This document shows positions 27,973 to 36,628 of a stretch of DNA of 64,000 bases, piece after piece. The position numbers and the translations under genes are program-made. Under the pieces are notes generated by a model. It was not told where the DNA came from, did not search any database, and saw nothing but the letters and a program-made list of their open reading frames with translations. Positions within the stretch are counted from its first letter, which is position 1, and the number at the start of each line of letters is the position of its first letter. This DNA is from Arsenophonus nilaparvatae (GTDB lineage: Bacteria > Pseudomonadota > Gammaproteobacteria > Enterobacterales > Enterobacteriaceae): the NCBI RefSeq assembly GCF_000757905.1, contig NZ_JRLH01000003.1; one strand, 5' to 3'.

Positions 27973-29337
27973 TTATAAATAATCAAACAATTTTTCAAAG
28001 GTAATCTGTAATTTATGGCAACTTTTTATGCCAGGCCGCTGTTCAACACCAGAATTGAAATCAAGGCCTAAGCAGCCTAATGCAGCTGCTTGTTGGCAGT
28101 TGTCCGCATTTAATCCACCGGCTAACATAATTTTATCAAGATGTTTCTCAGGTAATTTGGACCAATCAAAAGTTTTGCCTGTGCCACCTTCACCATGATC
28201 AAGTAAATAGCGATCGATATTTTTTGCGTTGAAACGAGGTGGTGATTGAGCCATATTAACTGCTTGCCATATTTCGCAATTTGCGGGTAATAAAGAACGA
28301 AGTTGCTGAATGTCAGCAGCTGTTTTATAACCATGCAACTGGACGGCAAATAAATTTAACTGATGACTAATTTCAGCGATTAATGAATTTACCTGGTGTT
28401 GAAAAACGCCAACATAGTTAAGAGGGGCTGCGGTTATAACGGCTCTTGCTTGCTCAAGTGTAACTTTGCGTGGCGATTTTTCTGCAAAAATTAAACCGCC
28501 ATAAATCGCCCCAACTTGATAAGCGCTTTGGGCATCTTGTGGGCGAGTGAGACCACAAACTTTATTGTCACCAATAATTAGCCGACGAATAGCTAACATT
28601 AAATTTTCTTCCCCCATTAATGCGCTGCCGATCAAAAAACCATTAACTTGTTTACTGAGTTGACGAATTTGTTGGTGGCTATCAATACCGGATTCACTGA
28701 TGACTAATGTTTTTCCGACTAATTGTGGGGCAAATTGTTTAGTGCGATTTAGATCAATTGACAGATCGCGAAGATCACTATTATTGATACCGACAATATT
28801 GGCTTTTAACCTAACCGCTCGTTTTAGCTCTTCTTCGTTACTCACTTCAGTAAGAATGCCCATCTTTAATTTATTCGCCAGTGCCGCTAAAGATTGATAG
28901 GTCTGGTCATCTAATATTGATAGCATCAATAAGATAGCGTCAGCCTGGTAAAAGCGAGCTAAATAGATTTGGTAGGGATCAATAATAAAGTCTTTGCACA
29001 AAATTGGTTGTGGCACAGTGTTACTCACCAGGCGTAAGTAATCAAAACTGCCGTGAAAATATTTTTCATCAGTTAACACTGATATCGCTGTTGCATAATG
29101 TTGGTAATCTTTAGCAATTTGTACAGGATCAAAGTGATGACGAATAATGCCTTTCGATGGTGAAGCCTTTTTACATTCCAGAATAAATGCCGGATAGCTT
29201 TGCGAAAGAGCAGTATAAAAATGGCGTTCACTTGGCGTAATTTGCCCAATAAAGCTAATTAATGGTTGCTTTAATTTCCTTGCCGCTAAATATGTCACCT
29301 TATCTGCAATAATTTTTTGTAAAATAGTCGCTTGCAT
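27973..29337 (-). CDS. trpCF: Bifunctional indole-3-glycerol-phosphate synthase / PRA isomerase
   Basis: Performs two consecutive steps: isomerisation of phosphoribosylanthranilate and ring closure to indole-3-glycerol phosphate. The 454 residues (E. coli 452) carry the synthase barrel first (about 1-255, with FILECKKASPSKG and VGINNSDLRDL) and the isomerase barrel second (about 256-454, with KVCGLTRPQDA, VGVFQ and LAGGLNADN). The fusion is typical of enterobacteria. The start overlaps the trpD stop in TAATG. Confidence 0.97.
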   Translation of the reverse strand: MQATILQKIIADKVTYLAARKLKQPLISFIGQITPSERHFYTALSQSYPAFILECKKASPSKGIIRHHFDPVQIAKDYQHYATAISVLTDEKYFHGSFDYLRLVSNTVPQPILCKDFIIDPYQIYLARFYQADAILLMLSILDDQTYQSLAALANKLKMGILTEVSNEEELKRAVRLKANIVGINNSDLRDLSIDLNRTKQFAPQLVGKTLVISESGIDSHQQIRQLSKQVNGFLIGSALMGEENLMLAIRRLIIGDNKVCGLTRPQDAQSAYQVGAIYGGLIFAEKSPRKVTLEQARAVITAAPLNYVGVFQHQVNSLIAEISHQLNLFAVQLHGYKTAADIQQLRSLLPANCEIWQAVNMAQSPPRFNAKNIDRYLLDHGEGGTGKTFDWSKLPEKHLDKIMLAGGLNADNCQQAAALGCLGLDFNSGVEQRPGIKSCHKLQITFEKLFDYL

Positions 29338-30344
29338 TAGTGAAACTTCCTCCTGTTGGCTAATGTGGTTAACCGTTGATAGGCTTTTCCACTAGCAATA
29401 ACCCGCAAAGCAAAATCGGTATTGGTTTTTAGATCTTCATGGTTATTAAGCTTCATCAGTAATGCGACATTGGCAGCAACGGTGCTAGCATGGGCTGGCT
29501 TCCCGTGACCCTGTAACAATGTGGTAATAAGTTGATAATTTTTATCAACAGAACCGCCAGTTAATTCTGATAGAGAGTAGGTTGGTAAGCCAAAATCTTG
29601 AGCCGTTAGCTGATAAGTTAAAATTTCATCTTGTTTTAATTCAGCCACTTGAATAGGGGCATGTAAGGCAACTTCATCCATACCGCCACTATGAACAACA
29701 GCAGCACGTTTATATCCTATTAATTGCAATGTCTTAGCAATAGGTAAAATTAGCTTAGGATCATAAACACCAATAAGTGAAATTGGCGGTTTAGCTGGAT
29801 TGATTAGCGGGCCAAGGATATTAAATAGAGTGCGCGTTTTTAATTGACGACGAATCGGTGCAGCATAGCGAAATCCTTGGTGATATTGTGGTGCGAATAA
29901 AAAACATATTCCGATCTCATCTAAAGCACGCCGAGCTGAGTTTGGCGGCATATCGAGAGGAATGCCGAAAGATGCCAATAAATCAGATGATCCGGAGCGA
30001 CTTGAAATACTACGATTGCCGTGTTTAGCAATTTTTAATCCACACTCGGCGGCAACAAAGGCACTGGCGGTGGAAATATTAATACTATTGCTGTGATCGC
30101 CACCAGTACCTACGATATCGCAGAAATCGTAATTAGGTCGAGGAAACGGTTGCGCATTTTCTAAACAAGCTAGCGCGGCACCAACAATTTCATTTGGTGC
30201 TTCCCCGCGCATTTTCATGCTGATCAATGCACCGGCTACTTGAGGCTCCGTTAATTCACCTCGCATCATGGCGCTGAAAAGTAAATGACTTTCTTGTTGT
30301 GTCAGTATTTGTGCATTAAATAATTTGTCCAAAATAAATTGCAT
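29337..30344 (-). CDS. trpD: Anthranilate phosphoribosyltransferase
   Basis: Transfers phosphoribose from PRPP to anthranilate. ATG 30344 follows AAGGAG (30353-30358), itself overlapping the trpG stop, and gives 335 residues starting MQFILDKLFNAQ. An in-frame ATG at 30371 lies inside trpG and is not preferred. The PRPP motif DIVGTGGDHSNSINISTAS and KHGNRSISSRSGSSDLL are intact. Here trpD is a separate gene, whereas in E. coli it is fused behind trpG; the split form is known from Serratia and Morganellaceae. Confidence 0.96.
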   Translation of the reverse strand: MQFILDKLFNAQILTQQESHLLFSAMMRGELTEPQVAGALISMKMRGEAPNEIVGAALACLENAQPFPRPNYDFCDIVGTGGDHSNSINISTASAFVAAECGLKIAKHGNRSISSRSGSSDLLASFGIPLDMPPNSARRALDEIGICFLFAPQYHQGFRYAAPIRRQLKTRTLFNILGPLINPAKPPISLIGVYDPKLILPIAKTLQLIGYKRAAVVHSGGMDEVALHAPIQVAELKQDEILTYQLTAQDFGLPTYSLSELTGGSVDKNYQLITTLLQGHGKPAHASTVAANVALLMKLNNHEDLKTNTDFALRVIASGKAYQRLTTLANRRKFH

Positions 30345-30355
30345 TTTGCTGCTCC

Positions 30356-30934
30356 TTAATTTAATGCCCATAATAGGGTTTGTGTTAATAAAGAGGTTCC
30401 CTCAGTTGTTAAAATTGACTCGGGATGGAATTGAAATCCGCAGACTTTATGTTGGTTATGCCGTACTGCCATTACTGCACCTTGGCAGTGAGCATTAATG
30501 ATCAAATTAGCAGGAATTTTTTCACCAATCAGAGAATGGTAACGTGCAATTGGTAGTGGATTTGTCAGATCACGGAACATAAGTTGATCATCATGTATCG
30601 CTAATGATGATTTGCCGTGCATGATCTCTTTAGCGCATGAAATTTTTCCGCCATAAGCTTCAATAATTGCTTGATGACCAAGGCAAATACCAATCACGGG
30701 TATTTGACCTAGTACTGATGGCAAAAGTGCAGGCATACAGCCAGCATCGGCAGGTCTACCGGGGCCAGGAGAGAGCATTAGTACAGGCTGAGTCATCATT
30801 TTAAGCTGGTGCTCGATGATAGCTTTAGGCAGCGTATTGCGATATATAGTGACTGTATGACCTAATACTCTTAATTGATCGACCAAGTTATAAGTAAAAG
30901 AATCAATATTATCAAGTAGCAAAATATTAGCCAT
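30356..30934 (-). CDS. trpG: Anthranilate synthase component II (glutamine amidotransferase)
   Basis: Releases ammonia from glutamine for TrpE. The 192 residues form a class I amidotransferase with the triad C84 (GICLGHQ), H170 and E172 (FQFHPES). The oxyanion-region SPGPG (55-59) is present. The start overlaps the trpE stop in TAATG. It stops before trpD rather than running on as a TrpGD fusion; the 11-nt spacer holds the trpD ribosome site. Confidence 0.97.
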   Translation of the reverse strand: MANILLLDNIDSFTYNLVDQLRVLGHTVTIYRNTLPKAIIEHQLKMMTQPVLMLSPGPGRPADAGCMPALLPSVLGQIPVIGICLGHQAIIEAYGGKISCAKEIMHGKSSLAIHDDQLMFRDLTNPLPIARYHSLIGEKIPANLIINAHCQGAVMAVRHNQHKVCGFQFHPESILTTEGTSLLTQTLLWALN

Positions 30935-32505
30935 TAGCTGATCTCCTGGGTTTGCTGAGATTGCATAATGGCGTTGATAACTGCCTGGGCTTTATTGCGC
31001 GTCTCGTCCGCTTCAGATTGCGGATCCGAATCTAATACCACGCCAGCACCGACTTGGATAGTGGCAATATTGTCTTCAATATAAGCAGCACGAATAACAA
31101 TGCAGGAGTCAAAATCTCCACTGCCCTTAAAGTAGCCAATTGCACCACCATAGCTGCCTCGATTTTCATTTTCATAGCCAGCAATAAGTGTCATTGCTTT
31201 GATTTTAGGCGCGCCAGTTAAAGTACCCATATTCATACAAGCTTGATAAGCATGTAATATATCCAGATCAGCCCTTAATTTACCAACTACCCGCGAAACG
31301 AGGTGCATAACATGGGAATAACGATCAACAGAGGTTAAGTCGGCAACATATCGACTACCCGGCTGACAAATCCGCGCCAAGTCATTGCGGGCCAAATCAA
31401 CTAACATAATATGTTCAGCCAGTTCTTTCGGATCGGTTCGCAGCGCCAGTTCAATTTTACTATCTAAATCAGCATCTATTTCGCCTAGTTCATTACGTCC
31501 TCTTGGCCGAGTTCCGGCGATTGGATATATTTCAATTTGTCGACTTTTGGCGTCATATTTGAGTGCGCTTTCAGGCGATGCACCAAATAGGGTAAATTCT
31601 TGATCCTGCATATAAAACATGTAAGGGCTGGGATTTTGTATTGTAAGGCGTTGATAGGCGCTTAAAGGTGCGGTACATGGCAACATAAATTTACGTGAAG
31701 GTACTACTTGAAAAATATCACCTTGATAGATGTATTTTTTTAGTTTTTCAATAATCTGGCAATATTCATTATCATTTTTATTGACTACTAAAGGTATTGC
31801 TAGCTCAGCTGCGATTGGTAAGGGGAGTAGTGGTTGCTGACAGGCTGTAATAATTGCTTGATGACGGTTTAATATCGTATTAGTAATAGATTGTTTTGTT
31901 AAAAATTGACAGCTTATCAGTTTTGCAGACTGTTTTTGGTGCTCGATCACAATATAATGTTCAGCTAAATAGAGACAGTAATCAGGACAGCGATTTGATT
32001 TTGCTACTGGCGGTAAATTTTCAAAATAAGCAACTAAATCGTAAGCGAATAACCCCGCTAACAGAATTTTATCTGCATCAATAGTGTTACGTTTAGCTAA
32101 ATTATAAATCAAACGTAGCGCATCAAAGGATGAGGTTGCTTTTAGCCGGCTATCTTCGTCAAGGTGTGGCTCTATTGGGGGATAATTAACTACTAATTGA
32201 CCATCCGATTTGCTCTTTTCTAATTCACTGGGTAGAGCGGTGTAAATATGGCTTAATAGTGCATTTCCATTAGGGCTAAGAGCGGCAAAAGTAACTTGCT
32301 GTTGGTTGGCGGTAATTCGTAATGCACTATCAACGATCAGGATACTTTGTAGATTTTGCTTATTATTAACGGTAGCGGACTCTAACAATAGTGTACCTGG
32401 GCGATTGCTACATAAATGATGAAATAACAGACAAACTTCAGGCTGATAATTAATTTTATTTTCTAATATGCGAAAAGTTGTTTGATTGACTGCTATGTTT
32501 TCCAT
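30934..32505 (-). CDS. trpE: Anthranilate synthase component I
   Basis: Converts chorismate and ammonia to anthranilate, the committed and feedback-inhibited step. The 523 residues (E. coli 520) hold the tryptophan-binding LLES motif (about 40-43, Ser S43 equivalent to the feedback-resistance site S40) and the chorismate-binding core (GDIFQVVPSRKF, IAGTRPRGRN, GTLTGAPKIKAM, GGAIGY, RAAYIEDN). Start ATG at 32505 lies 35 nt after the attenuator T-run. First structural gene of the operon. Confidence 0.98.
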   Translation of the reverse strand: MENIAVNQTTFRILENKINYQPEVCLLFHHLCSNRPGTLLLESATVNNKQNLQSILIVDSALRITANQQQVTFAALSPNGNALLSHIYTALPSELEKSKSDGQLVVNYPPIEPHLDEDSRLKATSSFDALRLIYNLAKRNTIDADKILLAGLFAYDLVAYFENLPPVAKSNRCPDYCLYLAEHYIVIEHQKQSAKLISCQFLTKQSITNTILNRHQAIITACQQPLLPLPIAAELAIPLVVNKNDNEYCQIIEKLKKYIYQGDIFQVVPSRKFMLPCTAPLSAYQRLTIQNPSPYMFYMQDQEFTLFGASPESALKYDAKSRQIEIYPIAGTRPRGRNELGEIDADLDSKIELALRTDPKELAEHIMLVDLARNDLARICQPGSRYVADLTSVDRYSHVMHLVSRVVGKLRADLDILHAYQACMNMGTLTGAPKIKAMTLIAGYENENRGSYGGAIGYFKGSGDFDSCIVIRAAYIEDNIATIQVGAGVVLDSDPQSEADETRNKAQAVINAIMQSQQTQEIS

Positions 32506-32539
32506 ATTGGTTGCCTTTCATATTATATTAATTGGCTAT

Positions 32540-32563
32540 AAAAAAACCCGCTTCATGGCGGGT
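32540..32563 (-). terminator. trp attenuator (rho-independent)
   Basis: On the minus strand ACCCGC (32563-32558 reading complement GCGGGT/ACCCGC) forms a 6-bp GC-rich stem with a 6-nt loop, followed by TTTTTTT (32546-32540). Upstream GGCGGTTTCTT (32610-32600) can instead pair with AAGACCCGCC (32566-32557), the anti-terminator. This is the classical segment 2:3 versus 3:4 choice. Confidence 0.9.
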
Positions 32564-32588
32564 CTTGATCTGGTGTTGCGTTATTAAT

Positions 32589-32669
32589 TCACGCGCAGGA
32601 AGAAACCGCCGATTTAAGGGAGTTTTGCCACCAACGGATTTTATTGATGATAAAAAATACCAATCTCAT
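32589..32669 (-). CDS. trpL: trp operon leader peptide
   Basis: A 26-codon frame starting ATG at 32669 behind GCGAGGAAG. It encodes MRLVFFIINKIRWWQNSLKS followed by AVSSCA, with tandem Trp codons 13 and 14 (32634-32629). It is longer than E. coli TrpL (14 residues) but keeps the two adjacent Trp codons that sense charged tRNA-Trp. Ribosome stalling there would free the anti-terminator arm at 32610-32600. The stop TGA lies 26 nt before the attenuator stem. Confidence 0.9.
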   Translation of the reverse strand: MRLVFFIINKIRWWQNSLKSAVSSCA

Positions 32670-32721
32670 TTTTGTTCTTCCTCGCAATATGTCATGATAG
32701 GTTAGCGCTATCGCCAACCAC

Positions 32722-32756
32722 CGTACTAGTAAACTAGATCATTCGGATTGTGTCAA
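32722..32756 (-). promoter_or_regulatory. trp promoter and TrpR operator
   Basis: On the minus strand TTGACA (32756-32751) and TTTACT (32733-32728) are 17 nt apart. The -10 region lies inside GATCTAGTTTACTAGTACG (32740-32722), which closely matches the E. coli trp operator core CTAGTTAACTAGTACG. Repression by TrpR with tryptophan is therefore expected in addition to attenuation. Confidence 0.9.
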
Positions 32757-32817
32757 GTAATTTATGCCACACTATGAATTTTTTCTATAATCGTCAGCTG
32801 TAAATGAGGATAAAGCT

Positions 32818-33675
32818 TTGGCACACGACAATGAGAAGCTGTCTGTTATTTATGATCTACATAGTCACACAAAAGCTTCTGATGGTGATCTCACCCCCTT
32901 AGAATTAGTAGACAGAGCGGTATTAATGGGGGTCGATGTATTAGCTATCACTGATCACGATACAGTTAATGGAATTTTGCCAGCATGGCAGTATATTAAT
33001 GAAAAAAGTAAGCCGCTAACATTAATTGCCGGTATTGAAATTTCCACAATTTGGGAAAAAATTGAAATTCATATCGTCGGTCTTAACATTAATCTGGATG
33101 CAAACTGTCTTAAACATTTATTGGAAATGCAAACCGCACGGCGCAACCTGCGTGCGGAAAAAATAGGCTATAAATTAGAAAAATTCGGTATTCCTGATGC
33201 CTGGCAAAATGCTAAAGCTTATGCTGCCGGTGGACAGGTAACACGTAGCCATTTTGCGCGTTATATTATGGATTATGCGAAACAAAAAAGTATCGGCCAT
33301 GTTTTTAAAAAATATTTAACCCGAGGTAAACCAGGTTACGTCCCGGCTGATTGGTGTAAGCTTGGTGAGGCAATAGACGTTATTCATCAAGCGGGAGGCG
33401 TTGCCGTCTTGGCACATCCTGGGCGCTACTCGCTATCAGCAAAATGGCAAAAAAAGTTAGTTTTATATTTTAAACAGCAACAGGGTGATGCGATTGAAAT
33501 TGCTCAATGCCAACAATCGCCTGATGAACGAAAAAATTTAACTGAATTAGCTAGACTACATGATTTATATGCTTCGGTCGGTTCTGATTTTCATCGCCCC
33601 TGTGCCTGGACTGAGCTAGGTAGAAATCTTTGGTTACCCGCGGGTGTTACACCGATTTGGCAAACCTGGCAATAA
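32818..33675 (+). CDS. rnm: RNase AM (PHP-domain phosphoesterase YciV/TrpH)
   Basis: PHP-family metal-dependent 5'-3' exonuclease acting on 5' ends of rRNAs and short oligonucleotides. The 285 residues (E. coli 293) show the PHP metal motifs YDLHSHTKASDG (about 11-22), ITDHDTVNG, GIEIST, VLAHPGRYS and GSDFHRP. The start is TTG at 32818, preceded by TGAGGA; no ATG or GTG fits better. It is divergent from the trp operon, as in E. coli, sharing a 150-nt regulatory region. Confidence 0.93.
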   Translation: MAHDNEKLSVIYDLHSHTKASDGDLTPLELVDRAVLMGVDVLAITDHDTVNGILPAWQYINEKSKPLTLIAGIEISTIWEKIEIHIVGLNINLDANCLKHLLEMQTARRNLRAEKIGYKLEKFGIPDAWQNAKAYAAGGQVTRSHFARYIMDYAKQKSIGHVFKKYLTRGKPGYVPADWCKLGEAIDVIHQAGGVAVLAHPGRYSLSAKWQKKLVLYFKQQQGDAIEIAQCQQSPDERKNLTELARLHDLYASVGSDFHRPCAWTELGRNLWLPAGVTPIWQTWQ

Positions 33676-33796
33676 AAATTTGGGATTATCGTTTAGGCTT
33701 AAATATTATATAGTAAGCAGCTTAGGTATATTGATAACTTAATTTTCAAGTTTAATTAAATAATATAGTGATTAAATAAATATATAGAGAACATTC

Positions 33797-34417
33797 ATGG
33801 GACAATCTCTCCATATTCACCCACAAAATCCGCAACCTAGATTAATTAACCAATGTATAGAAATATTAAACAAAGGTGGCATTATTGTTTATCCGACTGA
33901 TTCCGGCTATGCAATTGGCTGTAAGTTAGATAATAAAAACGCACTTATGCAAATTTGTCGCCTACGTCAATTGGATTCCCGCCACAATTTTACCCTAATG
34001 TGTCGTGATTTATCTGAAATAGCTGAATATGCCTATCTAGATAATCAGGTGTTTAGAATGATTAAAAATAGTACACCGGGTCATTACACTTTTATTTTAC
34101 GTGCAACAAAAGAAGTCCCACGTCGAATAATGAATAAAAAACGTAAAACAATAGGCATACGTTTACCCAATAATCCGATTGCCAGAGATCTGCTTGCCGG
34201 AATTGGCGAACCTTTGCTATCGACTAGTTTAATATTGCCAGATGAAGATTTTGCTCAGTCTTCAGCAGATGAGATAGAAAGTTTAATTGGTCAACGAGTT
34301 GACTTGATTATAAATGGTGGTTATTTAAGTGAAAAACCAACCACTGTAGTTGATTTAACAGAGAGTACGCCAAATATCATCCGAGTTGGAATGGGTTCCA
34401 CGATACCATTTGAATAA
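33797..34417 (+). CDS. yciO: YciO (Sua5/YrdC-family protein)
   Basis: RNA-binding YrdC-like domain protein, paralogue of the threonylcarbamoyl-AMP synthases TsaC/Sua5; its own role is uncertain. The 206 residues equal the E. coli length and keep GGIIVYPTDSGYAIGC, RQLDSRHNFTLMCRDL, PGHYTFIL, RKTIGIRLP and PTTVVDLT. Start ATG at 33797. It follows rnm by 120 nt and precedes rluB. E. coli yciQ, normally between yciO and rluB, is missing. Confidence 0.93.
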   Translation: MGQSLHIHPQNPQPRLINQCIEILNKGGIIVYPTDSGYAIGCKLDNKNALMQICRLRQLDSRHNFTLMCRDLSEIAEYAYLDNQVFRMIKNSTPGHYTFILRATKEVPRRIMNKKRKTIGIRLPNNPIARDLLAGIGEPLLSTSLILPDEDFAQSSADEIESLIGQRVDLIINGGYLSEKPTTVVDLTESTPNIIRVGMGSTIPFE

Positions 34418-34527
34418 AAAAGCTTCAGGTGAGGTTAATAGAAAAACGGTGTATAATAACCACAGTTTATTTTTTAGTTATTTTTATAATTATGACGCCT
34501 GTGAAGGTGACACAAGAGGTTTACGCT

Positions 34528-35454
34528 ATGAGCGTTAAAAAGCAGCAAAGTGAAAAGTTACAAAAAGTACTTGCTCGTTGTGGTTATGGATCGCGCAGGG
34601 AAATAGAAAGTTTTATTCAATCCGGTAGGATCAGTGTTGATGGTCAATTAGCGACCTTGGGTGACCGAATAGAAGTTAAATCTAACACTAAAATTCGCTT
34701 AGATGGTCACCTTTTAAAAATCAAAGAAGCGGAGAAAACAGTTTGTCGGATCTTGGCTTATTATAAGCCGGAAGGCGAATTATGTACTCATCATGATCCA
34801 GAAGGACGTCCAACCGTATTTGATCGCTTACCTAAATTAACCGGCTCTCGCTGGATTGCGATAGGTCGCTTAGATGTAAATACCTGTGGTTTATTATTAT
34901 TTACCACAGATGGGGAACTGGCTAATCGTTTGATGCATCCTCGTCATGAGGTTGAACGTGAATATGCAGTTCGTGTTTTTGGTGAAATTAATGATGCTAA
35001 AATTCGGCAATTAACCAAAGGTGTTCAACTTGAAGATGGTGAAGCTAATTTTAAGACACTGAAGTTTCGTGGCGGAGAAGGCATGAATCAATGGTTTAAT
35101 GTTACTTTAACGGAAGGCCGTAATCGTGAAGTAAGGCGTTTATGGGAAGCGGTAGGCATACAAGTCAGCCGCCTGATCCGCGTTCGTTATGGTGATATTT
35201 ATTTACCAAAGGGATTACCCAGAGGAGGATGGACGGAATTAGGTTTAGCCCAGATTAATTATTTGCGTCAACTGGTTGGTCTTACAGATGAAACAGCCAG
35301 TAAAATATCGGTTGAGCAAGATAGACGGCGTATTAAAGCAAATCAGATCCGTCGTGCTGTAAAACGGCATACACAAGTTTCTTCGATGCGAGTAACAAAT
35401 AAACGAGCAACTGGGGCTGCCAGGGGGCGTAATATATCTTCGCGTAAAGGATAA
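34528..35454 (+). CDS. rluB: 23S rRNA pseudouridine(2605) synthase RluB
   Basis: Converts U2605 of 23S rRNA to pseudouridine. ATG 34528 (MSVKKQQSEKLQKVLARCGY) follows AGAGG and gives 308 residues; the frame stays open 33 codons upstream but that part is hydrophobic leader sequence without homology. An S4 domain (about 12-70) precedes the synthase domain with catalytic Asp in GRLDVNTCGLLLFT. The basic C-terminal tail (RRAVKRHTQ, GAARGRNISSRKG) resembles the E. coli one and likely binds rRNA. Confidence 0.95.
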   Translation: MSVKKQQSEKLQKVLARCGYGSRREIESFIQSGRISVDGQLATLGDRIEVKSNTKIRLDGHLLKIKEAEKTVCRILAYYKPEGELCTHHDPEGRPTVFDRLPKLTGSRWIAIGRLDVNTCGLLLFTTDGELANRLMHPRHEVEREYAVRVFGEINDAKIRQLTKGVQLEDGEANFKTLKFRGGEGMNQWFNVTLTEGRNREVRRLWEAVGIQVSRLIRVRYGDIYLPKGLPRGGWTELGLAQINYLRQLVGLTDETASKISVEQDRRRIKANQIRRAVKRHTQVSSMRVTNKRATGAARGRNISSRKG

Positions 35455-35592
35455 TATAAAATTAAAGGCAATATTGTCGACAAATTCAGCTGCCTAATGC
35501 TTTTTTAATAGATAAAAATAGCGCTATATAAATAAATACTTTTAATTTAATTGAGATGATCCTTAGAATAGGCTACTTTCATTAGGCTAAGT

Positions 35593-36549
35593 TTGATTAG
35601 AAGGTTGAAATTTTATATGCCACAATTTGGGCAAATTATCGCTAGCAGCATATTTATATTGCTGTTAGCAAGCTGTGATGAGCCGCAATTAACCCATTCT
35701 GCTGATGGGAAATTTTACGTTAGTCATAATAATAAAGATGCCCTTTATTTTAAGATTGATAATCAACCTGTTAAACTTGTTCAGGGTGAAATTAAACAAC
35801 TTGATTTACGAGCTGGCAAGCATACGATTGAATACCCCATTGGCCAAAAAACTGAATTTATCATTTACCCTGGTAACCAGGGGGGAATTATTAATCCTAC
35901 CCGGCAATATTATTATTCTTATAGTTCGGTTTTTAAAGAAATTATTTCTAACCAATTATTCTCTTTGAAATATAATCAAATTGTTGTTGATGGAATAAAA
36001 GTACAGGGTCCAATACTAAGTAGTAATGCCTTATTTATTGATAATAATGTTTTTAAATGTGATTACCCTATAGGCGCATCTTTTCTCAATGTTTTCGCTT
36101 TGAATAAAAGTAAACAATTAGAAGGTCAAGTGAAAGCAAAATGTTTTACCAAAGAAGAGTTTATTGATTTTTTGTCAGTAGTAGGATCAAAAGTTAATAA
36201 TATTCATATTGTTGATAAAGGAATAAAGGAACAAAACACGATAACGCATTCGTTTGAATATGCACTTCCAATTGCAAATTTTAATAATTATTCTTTACAA
36301 TCTTATGCTAATAGAATTGTTGAAATTGTTGATGACTTTAAAAACATCAGTAATATAGAGTCAAAAGCGCAAATCTATGATGAATATTACCACTACATTT
36401 ACAATATGGCGAAAATTTATAGCACTTTCCATTTAGGGCAGAATAAACATGATCGTGATGAGTATTCTGCTTTTATCAATCAAACAAATATGATTTTTAA
36501 TGCAGGGATATTAAAGCAGCACCCAGTAAATAACTATAAAGCTCATTAA
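35593..36549 (+). CDS. Unrecognised lipoprotein, predicted inner-membrane
   Basis: I do not recognise this 318-residue protein. It begins with a basic n-region (MIRRLKFYM), a hydrophobic stretch and the lipobox LLASC with Cys at C28. Asp follows at +2 and Glu at +3, which in E. coli keeps lipoproteins in the inner membrane. The basic n-region supports the TTG start at 35593 (TAGG six nt upstream) over ATG 35617, which would leave no positive charge. The mature part is soluble and rich in Asn, Tyr and Ile, with three more Cys. It lies between rluB and convergent yciK, where E. coli has btuR. Confidence 0.75.
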   Translation: MIRRLKFYMPQFGQIIASSIFILLLASCDEPQLTHSADGKFYVSHNNKDALYFKIDNQPVKLVQGEIKQLDLRAGKHTIEYPIGQKTEFIIYPGNQGGIINPTRQYYYSYSSVFKEIISNQLFSLKYNQIVVDGIKVQGPILSSNALFIDNNVFKCDYPIGASFLNVFALNKSKQLEGQVKAKCFTKEEFIDFLSVVGSKVNNIHIVDKGIKEQNTITHSFEYALPIANFNNYSLQSYANRIVEIVDDFKNISNIESKAQIYDEYYHYIYNMAKIYSTFHLGQNKHDRDEYSAFINQTNMIFNAGILKQHPVNNYKAH

Positions 36550-36628
36550 TTGACCAGTCACTTTGTTTGATAATTGGTTATATCATTTATTATTAATTTT
36601 TATTGCGATTAGTTTTTATAGCTAAATA

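Noticed and set aside
30345..30371. Alternative trpD start at ATG 30371
   Set aside because: Lies within trpG; the AAGGAG site and homology favour 30344.
34429..34527. Upstream extension of rluB, with an internal ATG at 34492
   Set aside because: Sequence is hydrophobic and non-homologous; the S4 domain and AGAGG site support ATG 34528.
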